Of a stretch of 64,000 bases of DNA, positions 46,801 to 58,363 are shown piece after piece. The notes under the pieces were generated by a model. It was not told the origin of the DNA, made no database searches, and saw only the letters and a program-made list of their open reading frames with translations. The translations under genes and the position numbers were made by a program. How positions within the stretch are numbered: position 1 is the stretch's first letter; every line of letters starts with the position of its first letter. Origin of the DNA: Dipteronia dyeriana (lineage: Eukaryota > Streptophyta > Magnoliopsida > Sapindales > Sapindaceae); assembly GCA_032871835.1 (NCBI GenBank), contig CM065296.1, positions 58,360,186 through 58,424,185 on the forward strand. Reading direction: 5' to 3'.

Positions 46801-47098
46801 TCAAAAGATCCTCTTCCTACGATGCCCTTCTCCTTCGGGAGCTTCAACGAGGGCTAGTTTCAGCTGGCGAGTTATTCAAATCAAGAATCAGGCAACTGAG
46901 AAAGCCCGAACCAACTGAGAGATGTCGATCAAAAATCATGTGGATCGGTCCTTGGAATCTCTTCGGACTCAGATAAAGGAGTGGAGAGCTCACTGCCATA
47001 GCCGAGGCAAAGAGTCCCATCCTATGTATTTGAAATTTCTATCCAAGCACTTCCTCTCGATTTTTTATAGTAGTCAAGAGTCGTTCCTGGAGGGTGTG
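43896..47098 (-). mobile_element. Tat-like element 2, fragment (3' internal part)
   Basis: It contains the PPT (43896-43911) and the region of the antisense gene, homologous in order to 38208-34800 of Tat element 1. Pol, gag and the 5' LTR are absent: homology stops at 47098, where the LTR array begins. Confidence 0.85.
44395..47040 (+). pseudogene. Antisense extra gene of Tat element 2
   Basis: Homologue of 37645-34619. It starts with ATG at 44395 (MEPTFCLHLC), then LDCGDFQLVFCIRRLLGEIP, a Ser-rich linker and the conserved IPAGDRAAWNPPPGMVAIYG. A nonsense codon follows GVILPL (TAG where copy 1 has CAG). Then come LAPNNYKILMCMW and FVWGFPTSNKF. An intron appears to run from GTAAGT at about 45504 to about 45573. 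An acidic exon (45574-46272, DIISDLQTRQVKSILQMSRR) leads to a second intron (donor GTAAGT at 46336, end about 46406, acceptor AG changed to TG). A coiled-coil exon follows (46407-46976, EERASLAEEKVESLQNLL). Direction is opposite to the host element. Function unknown. Confidence 0.8.
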
Positions 47099-50000
47099 TG
47101 ATATGAACCTCACCAAGAGCAGTGAGACCCGGAACCAATATATGGTAACGAATGATCGTTTTCTAATTCAAGTTTATAAACAAAGAAAATAAAAAGGACC
47201 GCGACCCATTATCTATATGGAGATAAGAACCAACGGTATCAAGAAGGTTGTAGACGCCACACTCAAGAATAAGAAAGAAGGTGAGTGATAAGTCAAGGTT
47301 TGAACGCCACAAGGTAGAACCTTGATAAGTTCATAGTTCTATGAAGAACCAAAGAGAAAATTCTCTCAAATTTATTTCAATTCGAAAATCTATTTTCAAA
47401 TTACATCAATTGGTCCATTTTATACTAAAAATATCTAAGACCTAAAAGGGAATAAATATTAGGAAATTAATGCCTTACAATCATGAAAATAAATGCAAAC
47501 AAATTTAGGAAATAAATAAATAAATACTAAACTAGCAACTATTGACTTGCTTCCTAATTGGAAAGCTAAATCTGGAAACAAATCAGCCCTTTAATTTGGG
47601 AAACAAATCAACTATAATTCCTTGGAAATTAAAAGGAAATAAATCAGCCAAAGTTGACTATTCTCCTAGCTTGTACCATATGCCCAAGTCTTCCTTATTC
47701 GGCCCAATCCATTGTCTTGATGACATTAATTAAGGCTTGGTCTTCATGTTAGCCGAATTTGGACTTTAACAACTCAGAATCAGCCCATCAATAAATGCTT
47801 CTTTGATCCTATTGTTTTCATGTAATTGGCCCAACTGGAATATGCAATGGATCCTTTGGTGACGCTTCTTGATTCTCATCATTCCCCCTCTCTTCAAAAG
47901 GATTCGTCCTCGAATCTTCACCATAATGTTGTTGATAGTCTGAACCATGAAATATGGTTCCCCTCTTTTATCTTTGTTTGATGAATCACTTTTGAAAGAC
48001 ATATTATTTTTTTGTTATATCAATGCTTGGAATCAAGAAAAGAAAAAGAAATAGTTGATATAAGTTCAACTACACAACCTAAAAAAAATGTACTATTTTT
48101 TGTTGGATCTTTTTTTTTTTTATAACGAAACTAATCAAACTTTTTTTTTTTTGAAAAAAATCTGATTTTTTTCTGTCAAATAGAAAAATAGAAGAAGAAG
48201 AACAATGATAGATTAAACCTGATTTAGAAGCCTAAGCTCTGATACCAACTGATATGAACCTCACCAAGAGCAGTGAGACCCGGAACCAATATATGGTAAC
48301 GAATGATCGTTTTCTAATTCAAGTTTATAAACAAAGAAAATAAAAAGGACCGCGACCCATTATCTATATGGAGATAAGAACCAACGGTATCAAGAAGGTT
48401 GTAGACGCCACACTCAAGAATAAGAAAGAAGGTGAGTGATAAGTCAAGGTTTGAACGCCACAAGGTAGAACCTTGATAAGTTCATAGTTCTATGAAGAAC
48501 CAAAGAGAAAATTCTCTCAAATTTATTTCAATTCAAAATCTATTTTCAAATTACATCAATTGGTCCCTTTTATACTAAAAATATCTAAGACCTAAAAGGG
48601 AATAAATATTATGAAATTAATGCCTTACAATCATGAAAATAAATGCAAACAAATTTCGGAAATAAATAAATACTAAACTAGCAACTATTGACTTGCTTCT
48701 TAATTGGAAAGCTAAATCTGGAAACAAATCAGCCCCTTAATTTGGGAAACAAATCAACTATTATTCTTTGGAAATTAAAAGGAAATAAATCAGTCAAAGT
48801 TGACTAGCTTGTGCCACACGCCCAAGTCTTCCTTATTCGGCCCAATCAATTGCCTTGATGACCTTAATTACGCCTTGATCTTCATGTGTGCTTATCTTGG
48901 ACTTCAACAATTCAAAATCAGCCAAAGTGTCTTGAATTAGGCCATTTAGTGCTTCTTTGAATCTCTTAGTTCTTGCCCTTGTTATTGGCCCAACCGGAAC
49001 ATGCAATGGATCATTTGATGACTTTTTGATTCTCATCATTCCCCCTCTCCTCAAAAGGATTCGTCCTCGAATCTTCACCATAATGTTGTTGACAAACAGT
49101 AGCACAAAGGATGGTTCCCCCCTTTTATCTTTTTTTGATGATTCTCCTTTGAAAGATATCTTTTTTTTATCAATGCACGAAAACAAGAAAAGGAATAAAA
49201 ATTGTTGATATAAGTTTAACTACACGACCTAAAAAAAATTGTACTTTCTTTTTTTTTTGGGATTTTTTTTTATAACAAAGCTGATTTTTTTTTGGTAATA
49301 GATATGATTTTTTTTTTTAAAAAAAAATCAATCAGGAAAAAAAATAGATGAAGAAGAACAAGGATAAATTAAACCTGATTTAGAAGCCTAAGCTCTGATA
49401 CCAACTGATATGAACCTCACCAAGAGCAGTGAGACCCGGAACCAATATATGGTAACGAAGGATCGTTTTCTAATTCAAGTTTATAAACAAAGAAAATAAA
49501 AAGGACCGCGACCCATTATCTATATGGAGATAAGAACCAACGGTATCAAGAAGGTTGTAGATGCCACACTCAAGAATAAGAAAGAAGGTGAGTGATAAGT
49601 CAAGGTTTGAACGCCACAAGGTAGAACCTTGATAAGTTCATAGTTCTATGAAGAACCAAAGAGAAAATTCTCTCAAATTTATTTCAATTCAAAATCTATC
49701 CTCAAATTACATCAATTGGTACATTTTATACTAAAAATATCTAAGACCTAAAAGGCAATAAATATTAGGCAATTAATGCCTTATAATCATGAAAATAAAT
49801 GCAAACAAATTTAGGAAATAAAGAAATACTAAACTAGCAACTATTGACTTGCTTCATAATTGGAAAGCTAAATCTAGAAACAAATCAGCCCCTTAATTTG
49901 GGAAACAAATCAACTATTATTCTTTGGAAATTAAAAGGAAATAAATCAGCCAAAGTTGACTATTCTCCTAGCTTGTACCACATGCCAAAGTCTTCCTTAT

Positions 50001-50183
50001 TCGGCCCAATCCATTGTCTTGATGACATTAATTAAGGCTTGGTCTTCATGTGAGCCGAATTTGGACTTTAATAACTCAGAATCAGCCCATCAATAAATGC
50101 TTCTTTGATCCTATTGCTTTCATGTAATTGGTCCAACCGAAATATGCAATGGATCCTTTGGTGACGCTTCTTAATTCTCATCA
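47099..50183 (-). mobile_element. Three-LTR array of a short non-autonomous gypsy-type element
   Basis: LTR copies: 47099-47881, 48250-49038 and 49406-50183, each TGATATGAACC...CTCATCA on the plus strand (sense is minus). Between them are internal segments of 368 bp (47882-48249) and 367 bp (49039-49405). Each has a PPT (AGAGGGGGAA type, at 47882 and 49039) and a tRNA-Met PBS TGGTATCAGAGCTTAGG (48231-48247 and 49387-49403), with T-rich tracts between and no coding capacity. LTRs and ends match the plus-strand element at 56859-60514. The outer flanks, GTGTG and GTTAT, do not form a TSD. Confidence 0.9.
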
Positions 50184-51030
50184 GTTATTTCTATTAAATA
50201 TTTTTTGTTCTAACTTTTATTGACATGTTTAGGTTTCTATATATTTTTGTGATTGCTTTTGATTTCCTAATCTAGATAACTTTTCAAATGTTCATAAGAA
50301 TTGGTAACATTTACTTGTGCGCTTGATTTTTTCAATATTAATTCTTCATAGTGTATGTTCGATCAACTTGCACTATTTGTTTGTGTTTGCATCATGTTTG
50401 CATGTTTGAACTACACTTAGATCGTTGCCTTGTAAGAGGTTGAAAGTCTCATATTGGAGGGTGATTCTTTGATTTTGAGCGTGGAAGTCTTGGCTAGAGT
50501 CTTGAGGACTCGGATAGCTAAACGTTAAAGTTTTGGCTAGGATTAGGGTGATCCGGATAGCTAAGCATGGAAGTCATGTCTAGTGTCTGGAGGGCTTAGA
50601 TAGACAAGCAAGGAATCTTCCTAGAGATGGGAGGTCATGGATAGGAAGTTAGCATATTAAGTTCACTAGGTCCGAGGGTAAAATAGGAGTAGATAGCTTG
50701 GTGAGTGAATCTTGTGTTGATTACCCCTTGAGTGTACATCTCCTATTTATCATAGTGATTTTCTTTTATTGGTGGTTATGGTATCAACCCGTGGATGTTT
50801 CCTCATTTAAGGTTTACCACGTAAAAATCCTTGTGTTGTTTTTTTAGTTTTTTTTTAATTCTCCTTGCTTTTAATGAATTGTATTGATTCATCCATTGTT
50901 TAATTGATATCATATCTACTTGTTGAATCAATCTATTTGTAGGAGTTTTCTCAGAATATTCGAAATTTTTGTAAAAGAAAAAGAGATTGCAAAATTTGAG
51001 ATTATACCTATTCACCCCTAGGTATTCTTA
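50184..51030. repeat. Probable LTR remnant with 43-bp tandem repeat
   Basis: Four 43-bp units of decreasing similarity lie at 50481-50652 (GGATAGCTAA is the best conserved word). Further right, TTACCACGTAAAAATCC and ATTCACCCCTAGG resemble LTR U5 sequences elsewhere in the window (61940; the CACCCC tract of SIRE-like LTRs). I cannot define ends or a family. No gene seen. Confidence 0.45.
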
Positions 51031-51576
51031 ACACTATAAGTGATTAAGGGAATTTTCAAATATGACTTAAGACATAAAAGATGACTCAACAAAGGCGTAT
51101 ACACCCATAAACCCCATAAACCAAAACCCAACATTGTTCTCAGTGTTGAAGATAAGAGAGTTCGGTCTAGCGGCGCGCACCTAACTGACTCAAAACGTAA
51201 AAACCTAGGCGCTAATTATGCACAATCAATGCCCAACAAAATAAAAAACTCAAAAATAGGCTCATGAAAAAAAGACATTCTAAGTAAATGTGTAGTTAAG
51301 TTCAAATTTTAACCATATCAAGCATTCATTCACAAAATTGTCAGAATGTGGACATAACGACCCCCAAACCGATTTCCACTATTTGCTCAACCCTATATAA
51401 GTATATATAAATGTATTGCCTCCAAACCAAATGGGGCAATATATTGCAATTCAAGCACATACACACGCACACCTATATTCAAAAGATCATTTGGCTCATC
51501 TCATCATCCAAAAATGAATAAATCAATAAATTCAAAATCCAAATCGAATTTTCATCAATAAGCACCAAATATCCAA
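51031..51576. other. Undetermined AT-rich DNA, no gene
   Basis: It includes a stretch (about 51130-51230) that reads like noncoding gypsy internal sequence. I see no conserved frame, no PBS and no LTR edge. Confidence 0.4.
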
Positions 51577-53307
51577 TACGACTTTTGGACAAGTCAAAAT
51601 AGCCAAGTTCAAAATGTGGTCACATGAGAAAATATGGTAACTTGGAGAGCAATAGGAGGTCTATGAGCTCTTGCCGATTACTGATATTCTTCACGAGGAT
51701 AAACTTTCTCCATTAAGATTGTCTAAGGTATGAATGAGCAAGATTAACTTATTCTATCTTTATTTAAGAGTTCAATTTTAGTTCTTTAGTGGAATGAACT
51801 AAAATTAATAGATTGAACCTAAGTGAATCATTTATTGATTGTGATTAGGTTATGTCTATTAGAGCTTAAATTTAGATAGCCTGCCAAGATCCCCAATCCA
51901 CAAGATCTTGCATGGATCACTTCATATATTCTACAGGACCAATTTATGGGTCCATCTAGAATTGTAATAAGGCTTGTGGACTTGTTTCTTTTAGTAAGAA
52001 TGAGTCAAGTTCACATGTAGACTTTTTATTTAAGTCTAATGGATTTAATAAAATAAGAAAAACAATATTTGGCCATATATATTGGCTTGGGCGGCTAAGG
52101 CAACATATAATAGCCAATTATATTGTTTTTTATTTTATTATTTAATTAAATTGAAATTAATTAATTTGTTAATTAATTAATTATTTAATTAAAAGTCAAA
52201 ATATTTTTCCTAGTAGGAGTAGGTCTCATATTGTCATATTATTGTTGTTAATATGATAAGTATCAAATATTATATTTGATAAGTAGATAAATAAAATGAA
52301 TTTATTTTTCTGGTCAAATTAGGAAGTATTTGATTTATATTAAAACTCTAGTTAACAATTGGTCAAATTAGAAAGTTTGAATTTAGTCATAATTTAATTA
52401 TATTCAATAATTGGTTATTGAATAAATACACTATTTGAGTTGGATTATGAGTCTTTGTGTAGAAAAGAATTCTTTTTTTGAAAAGAATTCTTTTTTGAAA
52501 AGGATTCTTGGTCACCAAGTAAATCCACCTAAGGAAAGGATTCTTGTTCACCAAGTAAATCCTTCTTAGGAGAGGATTAAGTCTCCTAAACTAAAGACAA
52601 GAGGAATTCGACCAACCCTAAATAAATTAGGGCAAGGAATTCGGCAACTACATATATGGCATGTAGAATTCGGCCAAGCCTAATTTTAGAGAGAGAGAAA
52701 TTTTGGCCACTTCCTTTTCTTGGAGAGAAATTTCGGCCAAACCCTAAGCTAAGGGAGAGAAATTTTAGCCAAAAGAGAATTTTGGGTGTAGAGAATTCGA
52801 ATCTTGCTCTAGATAAATTCTTCCAACTCTAAAGATTGGTGTGTGAAAATTCGGTAAAGTGGAAAAGGAAGAAAGAACGTTTTGTATTCGATAATGCACT
52901 AGTAGCCTTTACATTAAAAGGTTTTATGTACAGCATCGAATCTAGGTTCATGTAAGTTTCAATCAAATTGATTGATAATTCACAAGTGACCTAACGTTCT
53001 TTGTTTTTCTTCTTGGAGGATTATTGTGACTAACAAAGAAAGAGATTTTGTTTGTTTCCATCCTCAGGTATACATTTTAAAGAAAGGGAGCCCACACTCC
53101 TAGGTGATTCACGTTCGTGATTGGATTGGAAGATCTTACGAATTCAATTTGACGCTAGTTCAATCGTCACAAGAAAAAAGGTACGATACTTTTAATATAC
53201 GTCAGTTAATCTAGGGTTAAGGTTCTTTTTATTAAAGGGAAAATTTTTAAACATATCAAACCCTAATTTTACGCTTCCGCTATGTTTGGAATCGATTTTT
53301 CTCTACA
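51577..53307 (+). repeat. 5'-truncated Angela-like LTR
   Basis: Collinear with 14065-15818 (LTR X) and with the reverse strand of 8776-10370: CACGAGGATA-type region, TTAATTAATTATTTAATTAA block, GGCCGAATT-type motifs, and end ATTTTTCTCTACA at 53307. The first about 700 bp of the family LTR is missing. No PBS follows, and no TSD can be assigned. Confidence 0.85.
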
Positions 53308-54080
53308 ATATGTTCGACCTCCTCATCAGGATATATCCACACATATTGTTCCATATTCACAAAAGTCAACATGTATTCAATTCAAAGATAGGAAAAACTA
53401 GAGTTTAAAAATTTAGGTTTAAGAATGGAAACCGAAATGGTTTCCCTTTTCTTGAAGATAAGGTTCGTTCTTCCAAGACTTGCAAGTTGTTGGCGTTTCT
53501 TCCCTAGAGATGAAGAACCTAGCTTTAAGCTCACATCCACCAAAAATAGATCATTAGCCCTAAAATTAAATCAACCAAATACAATCTCATAATCAAAATA
53601 TCCATCAATATAGATCAATATCCACAAATACCCCAATCATCCACTAAATTTATTAAAGCCAAAATGAAAAAATAAAATGAATTTAGTCCTAAAGATAAAC
53701 TTTATCTATATCATGTTGGTAGTGCACGGGGATGCACCAGCGTATTGACCCGCGAACTGAGGCTCTTGCTCCCCTGTTTGGCTCTGAATGTTTCTCCTTA
53801 AATGCATATTCACCTACATGCGAAGCATATTATCACTTAGACTTCCCTTATTCACTTATTCATTAGAAAAAAACAAATTAGAACTTGTAATTTTAAACAT
53901 TCCTAAAGATTTTTAATGTAATGCATTCAAAATGGGGTTTGGGTCAACTGAAGGTGGTCTTACCAGATAGGAAGGTTCATTCTTCTTAATCACTCATATG
54001 TCAATTACTCTTCTAACTTTCCCTTTCCCCATGTTCTCACTTAATCTAAAAGGTCTTTCCTAACCCAAATCTTCTTAGCT
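53308..54080. other. Undetermined DNA left of gag remnants
   Basis: Mostly AT-rich, with a GC-richer patch around 53725-53790 (GTGCACGGGGATGCACC). The right end may be the 3' continuation of the gag frame at 54122-54680. No gene called. Confidence 0.4.
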
Positions 54081-54680
54081 TTTGAAGGGTTCTTCATAGA
54101 CCTATTTTGGCTTTTCTTAAATTATTGGAACTTAAAGCAATGGGCCTTAATGTGCGATTTCTTAGAACAAAAGAAACAACTGAAGGGGTTATGAGAAGAA
54201 CTCCCTCTATAGTAATTGTCATAATGCCTTTGGTGTTGCCTCCATTGAAGGGTCTTCACTTTCCTCTTCACTTTGTCGAATTGGATGATGTAGTCGTATT
54301 CCTTGACCTTAGCGATTTTCAATTGCTCTTCTTTCTTTTTGAACACTTCCTTTACTTCTCCTAATGCATTTTACTTCCTTTCAACCTCCATCAATATCTT
54401 CCTAGTTTTCCTTACGTATACTTCTTCGAACTCTTTCGAGAGTTTAGCAAGTTATACTATGTCTTGTGAAATTGCCTTCTTTTCCTCCTCGACCTTTTCA
54501 ATTTGTTCTCCAATCTTCTTGTTGAGGGTGGAGAAATCTTGTACCTTTTTCTTTAAAATCCCATTCTCTGTCTTGAGAAGTTTGATCTCTAGTTATAAAT
54601 TTTTTGTTTTCTTCTTCTATTTCATTCTTTTTTTCTTGCTCAAAATCTTTAGCTATTTCTTCAAGCATTTCTCATAAAAA
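54080..54680 (-). pseudogene. SIRE-like gag C-terminal fragment
   Basis: Read leftwards, lysine/glutamate-rich coiled-coil sequence with several stops leads to an open stretch (54346-54122). This carries a zinc knuckle CFFCSKKSHIKAHC (CX2CX4HX4C intact), followed by the KNPSKAKKIWV pattern. A knuckle followed by a PKKIWVPK-like stretch is typical of SIRE-group gag-pol junctions. It abuts an Athila-like gag in the same orientation at 54681. Which of the two is the insertion is not evident. Confidence 0.65.
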
Positions 54681-54681
54681 A

Positions 54682-55371
54682 TTACTTCTTCCATTTCAAG
54701 GCTTTGTTTTCTTTAAATCCATCTTGCATAATTTTTTCAATGACTGAAGGTAACTCAAAGGCCTTTACTAACTCATAAACATTGCTTTTCATTTTTCGGC
54801 TCTTTGGTACTTCCTCTGAATTTGGTGTAGCTCCATCCATAACCAACTCTTCACTCTTTCTCTGAACTGCATCTAATACATTGGCATGTTCATTGGAACT
54901 AGGAAATTTACCTCTGTCCAGCTCTTGTGTTTTGCTCCTTTCTTCTGTAGTAATTTTTCTATTTCCATCTCTCAATACATATCCACTTCTAAGAACTGCT
55001 TTCGCTTGTTCGGGTTGGCTTGGAAATTTGCCTTTCTCCCTTTCTTTCAAAATCTCTACCAACATCCATATATGATTTTCAATACTTCGAATGGAAGCAT
55101 CTATCCCATTGGCTTGTTTTCGTGCTTGCCAAATTTGTTCGGTGGTCTGCCTAGATGCCATAAGCTTTTCACCTAACCGATTGTTAAATTCCATAAAATT
55201 CCTCACTTGATCTTCAAGCAAAATGACCCCAATCTCATAATTGTTCCCTTGAATTTCTGGTCCATTTCCCCACTCTTGACTGTATGAGTAGTCATGCAGC
55301 CCATAGTTTGGCTTTGAATCTTGCCAGAAATAATCCATGAATCCTAAAACAAAAAGAAACAAAAATACCAA
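54682..55371 (-). pseudogene. Athila-like gag fragment
   Basis: A 229-codon open stretch, starting near FMDYFWQDSKPNYG. It includes SQEWGNGPEIQGNN, LGEKLMASRQTTEQIW, DASIRSIENHIWMLVEILKE and EREKGKFPSQPEQAKAVLRSG. The last two resemble the Athila gag C-terminus (ASIRNLEVQxGQL, GxLPSQTE, AITLRSG). It lies 70-90 bp inside a PBS and LTR of the same orientation, too close for a full gag, so the N-terminal gag has been lost. It is not functional by itself. Confidence 0.75.
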
Positions 55372-55442
55372 AAGGAGTAAAAAGAAATAAAAGAAACCAA
55401 AAATACTAACTAAAGCTAAATCTAATCACAACTATATACGCC

Positions 55443-55462
55443 GATCCCTAGCAACGATGCCA
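55443..55462 (-). promoter_or_regulatory. Primer-binding site of Athila-like element
   Basis: The minus strand reads TGGCATCGTTGCTAGGGATC, two to three changes from the common Athila/Tat-type PBS TGGCGCCGTTGCCGGGGA. It lies four bases inside the LTR end. Confidence 0.75.
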
Positions 55463-56858
55463 TTTTTGATGGGAATTTGTCGCAATATCAAAACAAAATT
55501 TATAAACCTGTAACTATGAACTCAAATGTATCAAACAAGTAATGTGACAAGTTAATGTATTGACCACAGAGATCAAGATATAGTTATGATCAAATATTTA
55601 CTCTAGCAAAAAGTGCAATAGAAGTAAAATGAAGTTTGAGATTGTAATTAACAACTAATAAAAGTAAAATGCAGTTTAAACTACAAGAATGCGATATGGA
55701 GTGATAAGATGTGATAAAGGTATAGGAGGTGATGTAATCACAACATAAATGATGGGGAATCCATTTAACCTTTACAATTCATTTTATTAATTACAGTCAA
55801 TCTATCTTTAGGAGTGATTGAAGAAACAACGCTCACCCGTAACTACTAGGTCGGATTTGGAGAGTTGGAGACTCTAATCACATCAACTCTGTACTACTCA
55901 ACTACTTGGTTGGCTTATGAGAGAGTTTCTCTTGAATTTTAGATAGATTTAATGGTTTAGAGGGGCTTGGAAGGGCATATTCACAATCCTCCCATTTCTA
56001 TTGAAGCCCAAAAGCATAGGGAGAGCATATTCACTACACACTCATTCCACTCAATTTTGATAGTTTTAACAACTTAAAAGTGAGTATCTAACTTGGATTG
56101 GGAGATGACATATCTACCCACTCCAAGAAGATGTATATTAAAATTTTAAATACTCAAAAGAGATTGATATTCAACAAGAACCAAGAGGTGGCATATCTAC
56201 TAAATTCAAGACATAATCAATAAGAAATAATTCATTGAATGAAATCAATAATCAAATAACAAAAAATAGTGGAACATTCACAATTCATGTGTTCTTACAT
56301 CACTCCCAAATTGAGTTTAGCTACTCGTGACAAGTGTAAGAAAATGACAAAGAGGAAAAAAATAGAAAGCACCCATGTAAAGACCTTTTTCCTTCAAGCT
56401 TGAATCCACCTCCAATGTTCTTTTTGAGTAGTAGATGATGAAAAATTATGTATGGTTTAAATGGTTTTGAAGGAGAATATGGTTTCAAGATCTAAAGAGA
56501 GAAAATGTGTGATGTAAATAGTGTGTGGGCGTGTGGGCGTGTGGAAGAGTGTTTCTGAAAATCAGAGAAAGATATATTTACAAGGATTCTAAAATGAGGT
56601 ATGGAATGCTGATATGGTAAAATCTGGTTGAGGGACATATGCTATACCCATTCTATTTTTTTCTTGCTTTCTGATTTGGGCAATGTGCACGGGTTTGTAC
56701 CTATGCACAGAGGACTTCCTATATGGTTTGCCCTCTAGTTAGGACAACTGCACGGTTAGTGCACGAGTAAGGTATTCGTGCACTAGGGCCTTTAGTTCTT
56801 CTTTTTTCTACACCAAATTATCTTTTTTGATTCTATTCCTTGATTTTCACGTAATGCC

Positions 56859-57812
56859 TGATGATAATTAAGAAGCATCACCAAAGGAACCATTGCATGT
56901 TCCAATTGGGCCAATTAAAAGGAGGCAAGAGGATCAAAGAAGCATTAAATGATGGGCTGATTCCGAGTTGCTAAAGTCCAAATTCGGCCCACATAAAGAC
57001 CAAATCCGTGTTGAACTTCGTGGACCTCTACAGAGAGCATCTGAAGTCGGATTTTCTGTTATAAAATGTTTTCGGAAAGCCCAAGACAATCGCTACAAAT
57101 TCTATGAAGACCCCATCCTCCAAAATAGATCACAACAAGTCCAAATTCGGTCATCTATATTATTGCGCGAAGACTTAAGCTGAGCAGTCCGAATTTCAGA
57201 ATATTTCCTATTTTTTTGGGCGACGTATGGTTGGAGGAGAATCCAATTTCAGTATATTTCCTACTTTAGCATATTCCCTGTTTTATATTTATTTCCCCAA
57301 ATAAAGAGTTGATTTGTCTTCCAAATAAAGGGCTGATTTGTTTCCCAAATTCAGCTTTCCAAATAAGGAACAAATCAACTAGTTGCTAGTTTAGTATTTA
57401 TTTTCTGAATTTGTTTGTATTTATTATCCTGATTGTAAGGAATTAGTTGCCTAATATCTATTTCCTTTTAGGTCTTAGATATTTTTAGTATAAAAGGGAT
57501 CAATTGATATAATTTTAGATAGAGATTTTGAATTGAAATAAATTTGAGAGAATTTTCTCTTTGGTTCTTCATAGAACTTGTGAACTTATCAAGGTTCTAC
57601 CTTGTGGCGTTCAAACATTGACTTATCACTGACCTTCTTTCTTATTCTTGAGTGTGGCGTCTAGAACTTTCTTGATACCGTTGATTCTTACCTCCTTATA
57701 GGTAACGGGTCGTGGTCCGATAATATTCTTGTTTAAAAACTTGATTAGAAAACGATCATTCGTTACCATATATTGGTTCCGGGTCTCACTGCTCTTGGTA
57801 AGGTTTATATCA
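56859..57812 (+). repeat. 5' LTR of gypsy element C
   Basis: Starts TGATGATAATTAAG, ends GGTTTATATCA. It shares its ends and the TCATAGAACTTGTGAACTTA-type U5 with the array LTRs (47099-50183), but has a middle block (about 57030-57290) that those lack. Confidence 0.92.
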
Positions 57813-57814
57813 GT

Positions 57815-57831
57815 TGGTATCAGAGCTTAGG
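57815..57831 (+). promoter_or_regulatory. Primer-binding site of gypsy element C
   Basis: TGGTATCAGAGCTTAGG, tRNA-Met type, two bases after the LTR. Confidence 0.92.
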
Positions 57832-58363
57832 CTTCTAAAATAAGGTTTAATCTATCATTGTTCTTCTTCGTCTATTTTTTTTTTGTTTGATCTAAAAAAA
57901 AAAAGATCCGTTACAAAAAAAAATATCAGATCCGTTACCAAATTTTTTTTTTATCAGATTCGTTATATTAAAAAAATATACATTTTTTTAGGTTGTGTAT
58001 TTGAACTTATTTCATTTTTTTTTCTATTCCTTTTCTTGATTCCGTGTGTTGATATTAAAAAAAAAACCTTTAGTAGAATCTCGTCTTTGTTATTCTCATC
58101 CTATTTTATTTATTTATTTTTTTTTTTTTTTTTTTTGTTACATCTTATTTCTTAAACTTCTTGTAGTCATCTAAGTCAAAAAAAAAAAAACTGAAAGAGT
58201 GAACAAAGAGTGAACAAAAGCAAGAGAGTGTGAGTTTATCAAAGGGTTAAAGCTAAAAGATTGAGTGAAACACGAGTATGAGTGCCACCATCTTTGAGGG
58301 TAAACAAGTGAGGGAGTGTGTTTGAGAGGCTTACTTGCTTTCTTTGTTTTGCAGGATTAAAAT
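57832..58363 (+). other. Leader of gypsy element C
   Basis: Homopolymer-rich (long A and T runs between 57870 and 58190) with repeated GATCCGTTAC. It ends with TTTGTTTTGCAG at about 58342-58353, ten bases before the gag ATG. This would serve as a splice acceptor if the leader holds an intron; no firm donor is assigned. Confidence 0.55.

Noticed and set aside
47766..49208. Short frames repeated in the LTR array (MSFKSDSSNKDKRGEP-type)
   Set aside because: They fall on the PPT/LTR boundary and in U3, are reversed relative to gag, and are repeated only because the LTR is.
47094..50188. GTGTG/GTTAT as a TSD for the array
   Set aside because: Only two of five positions agree, and the Tat sequence left of the array does not continue on its right.
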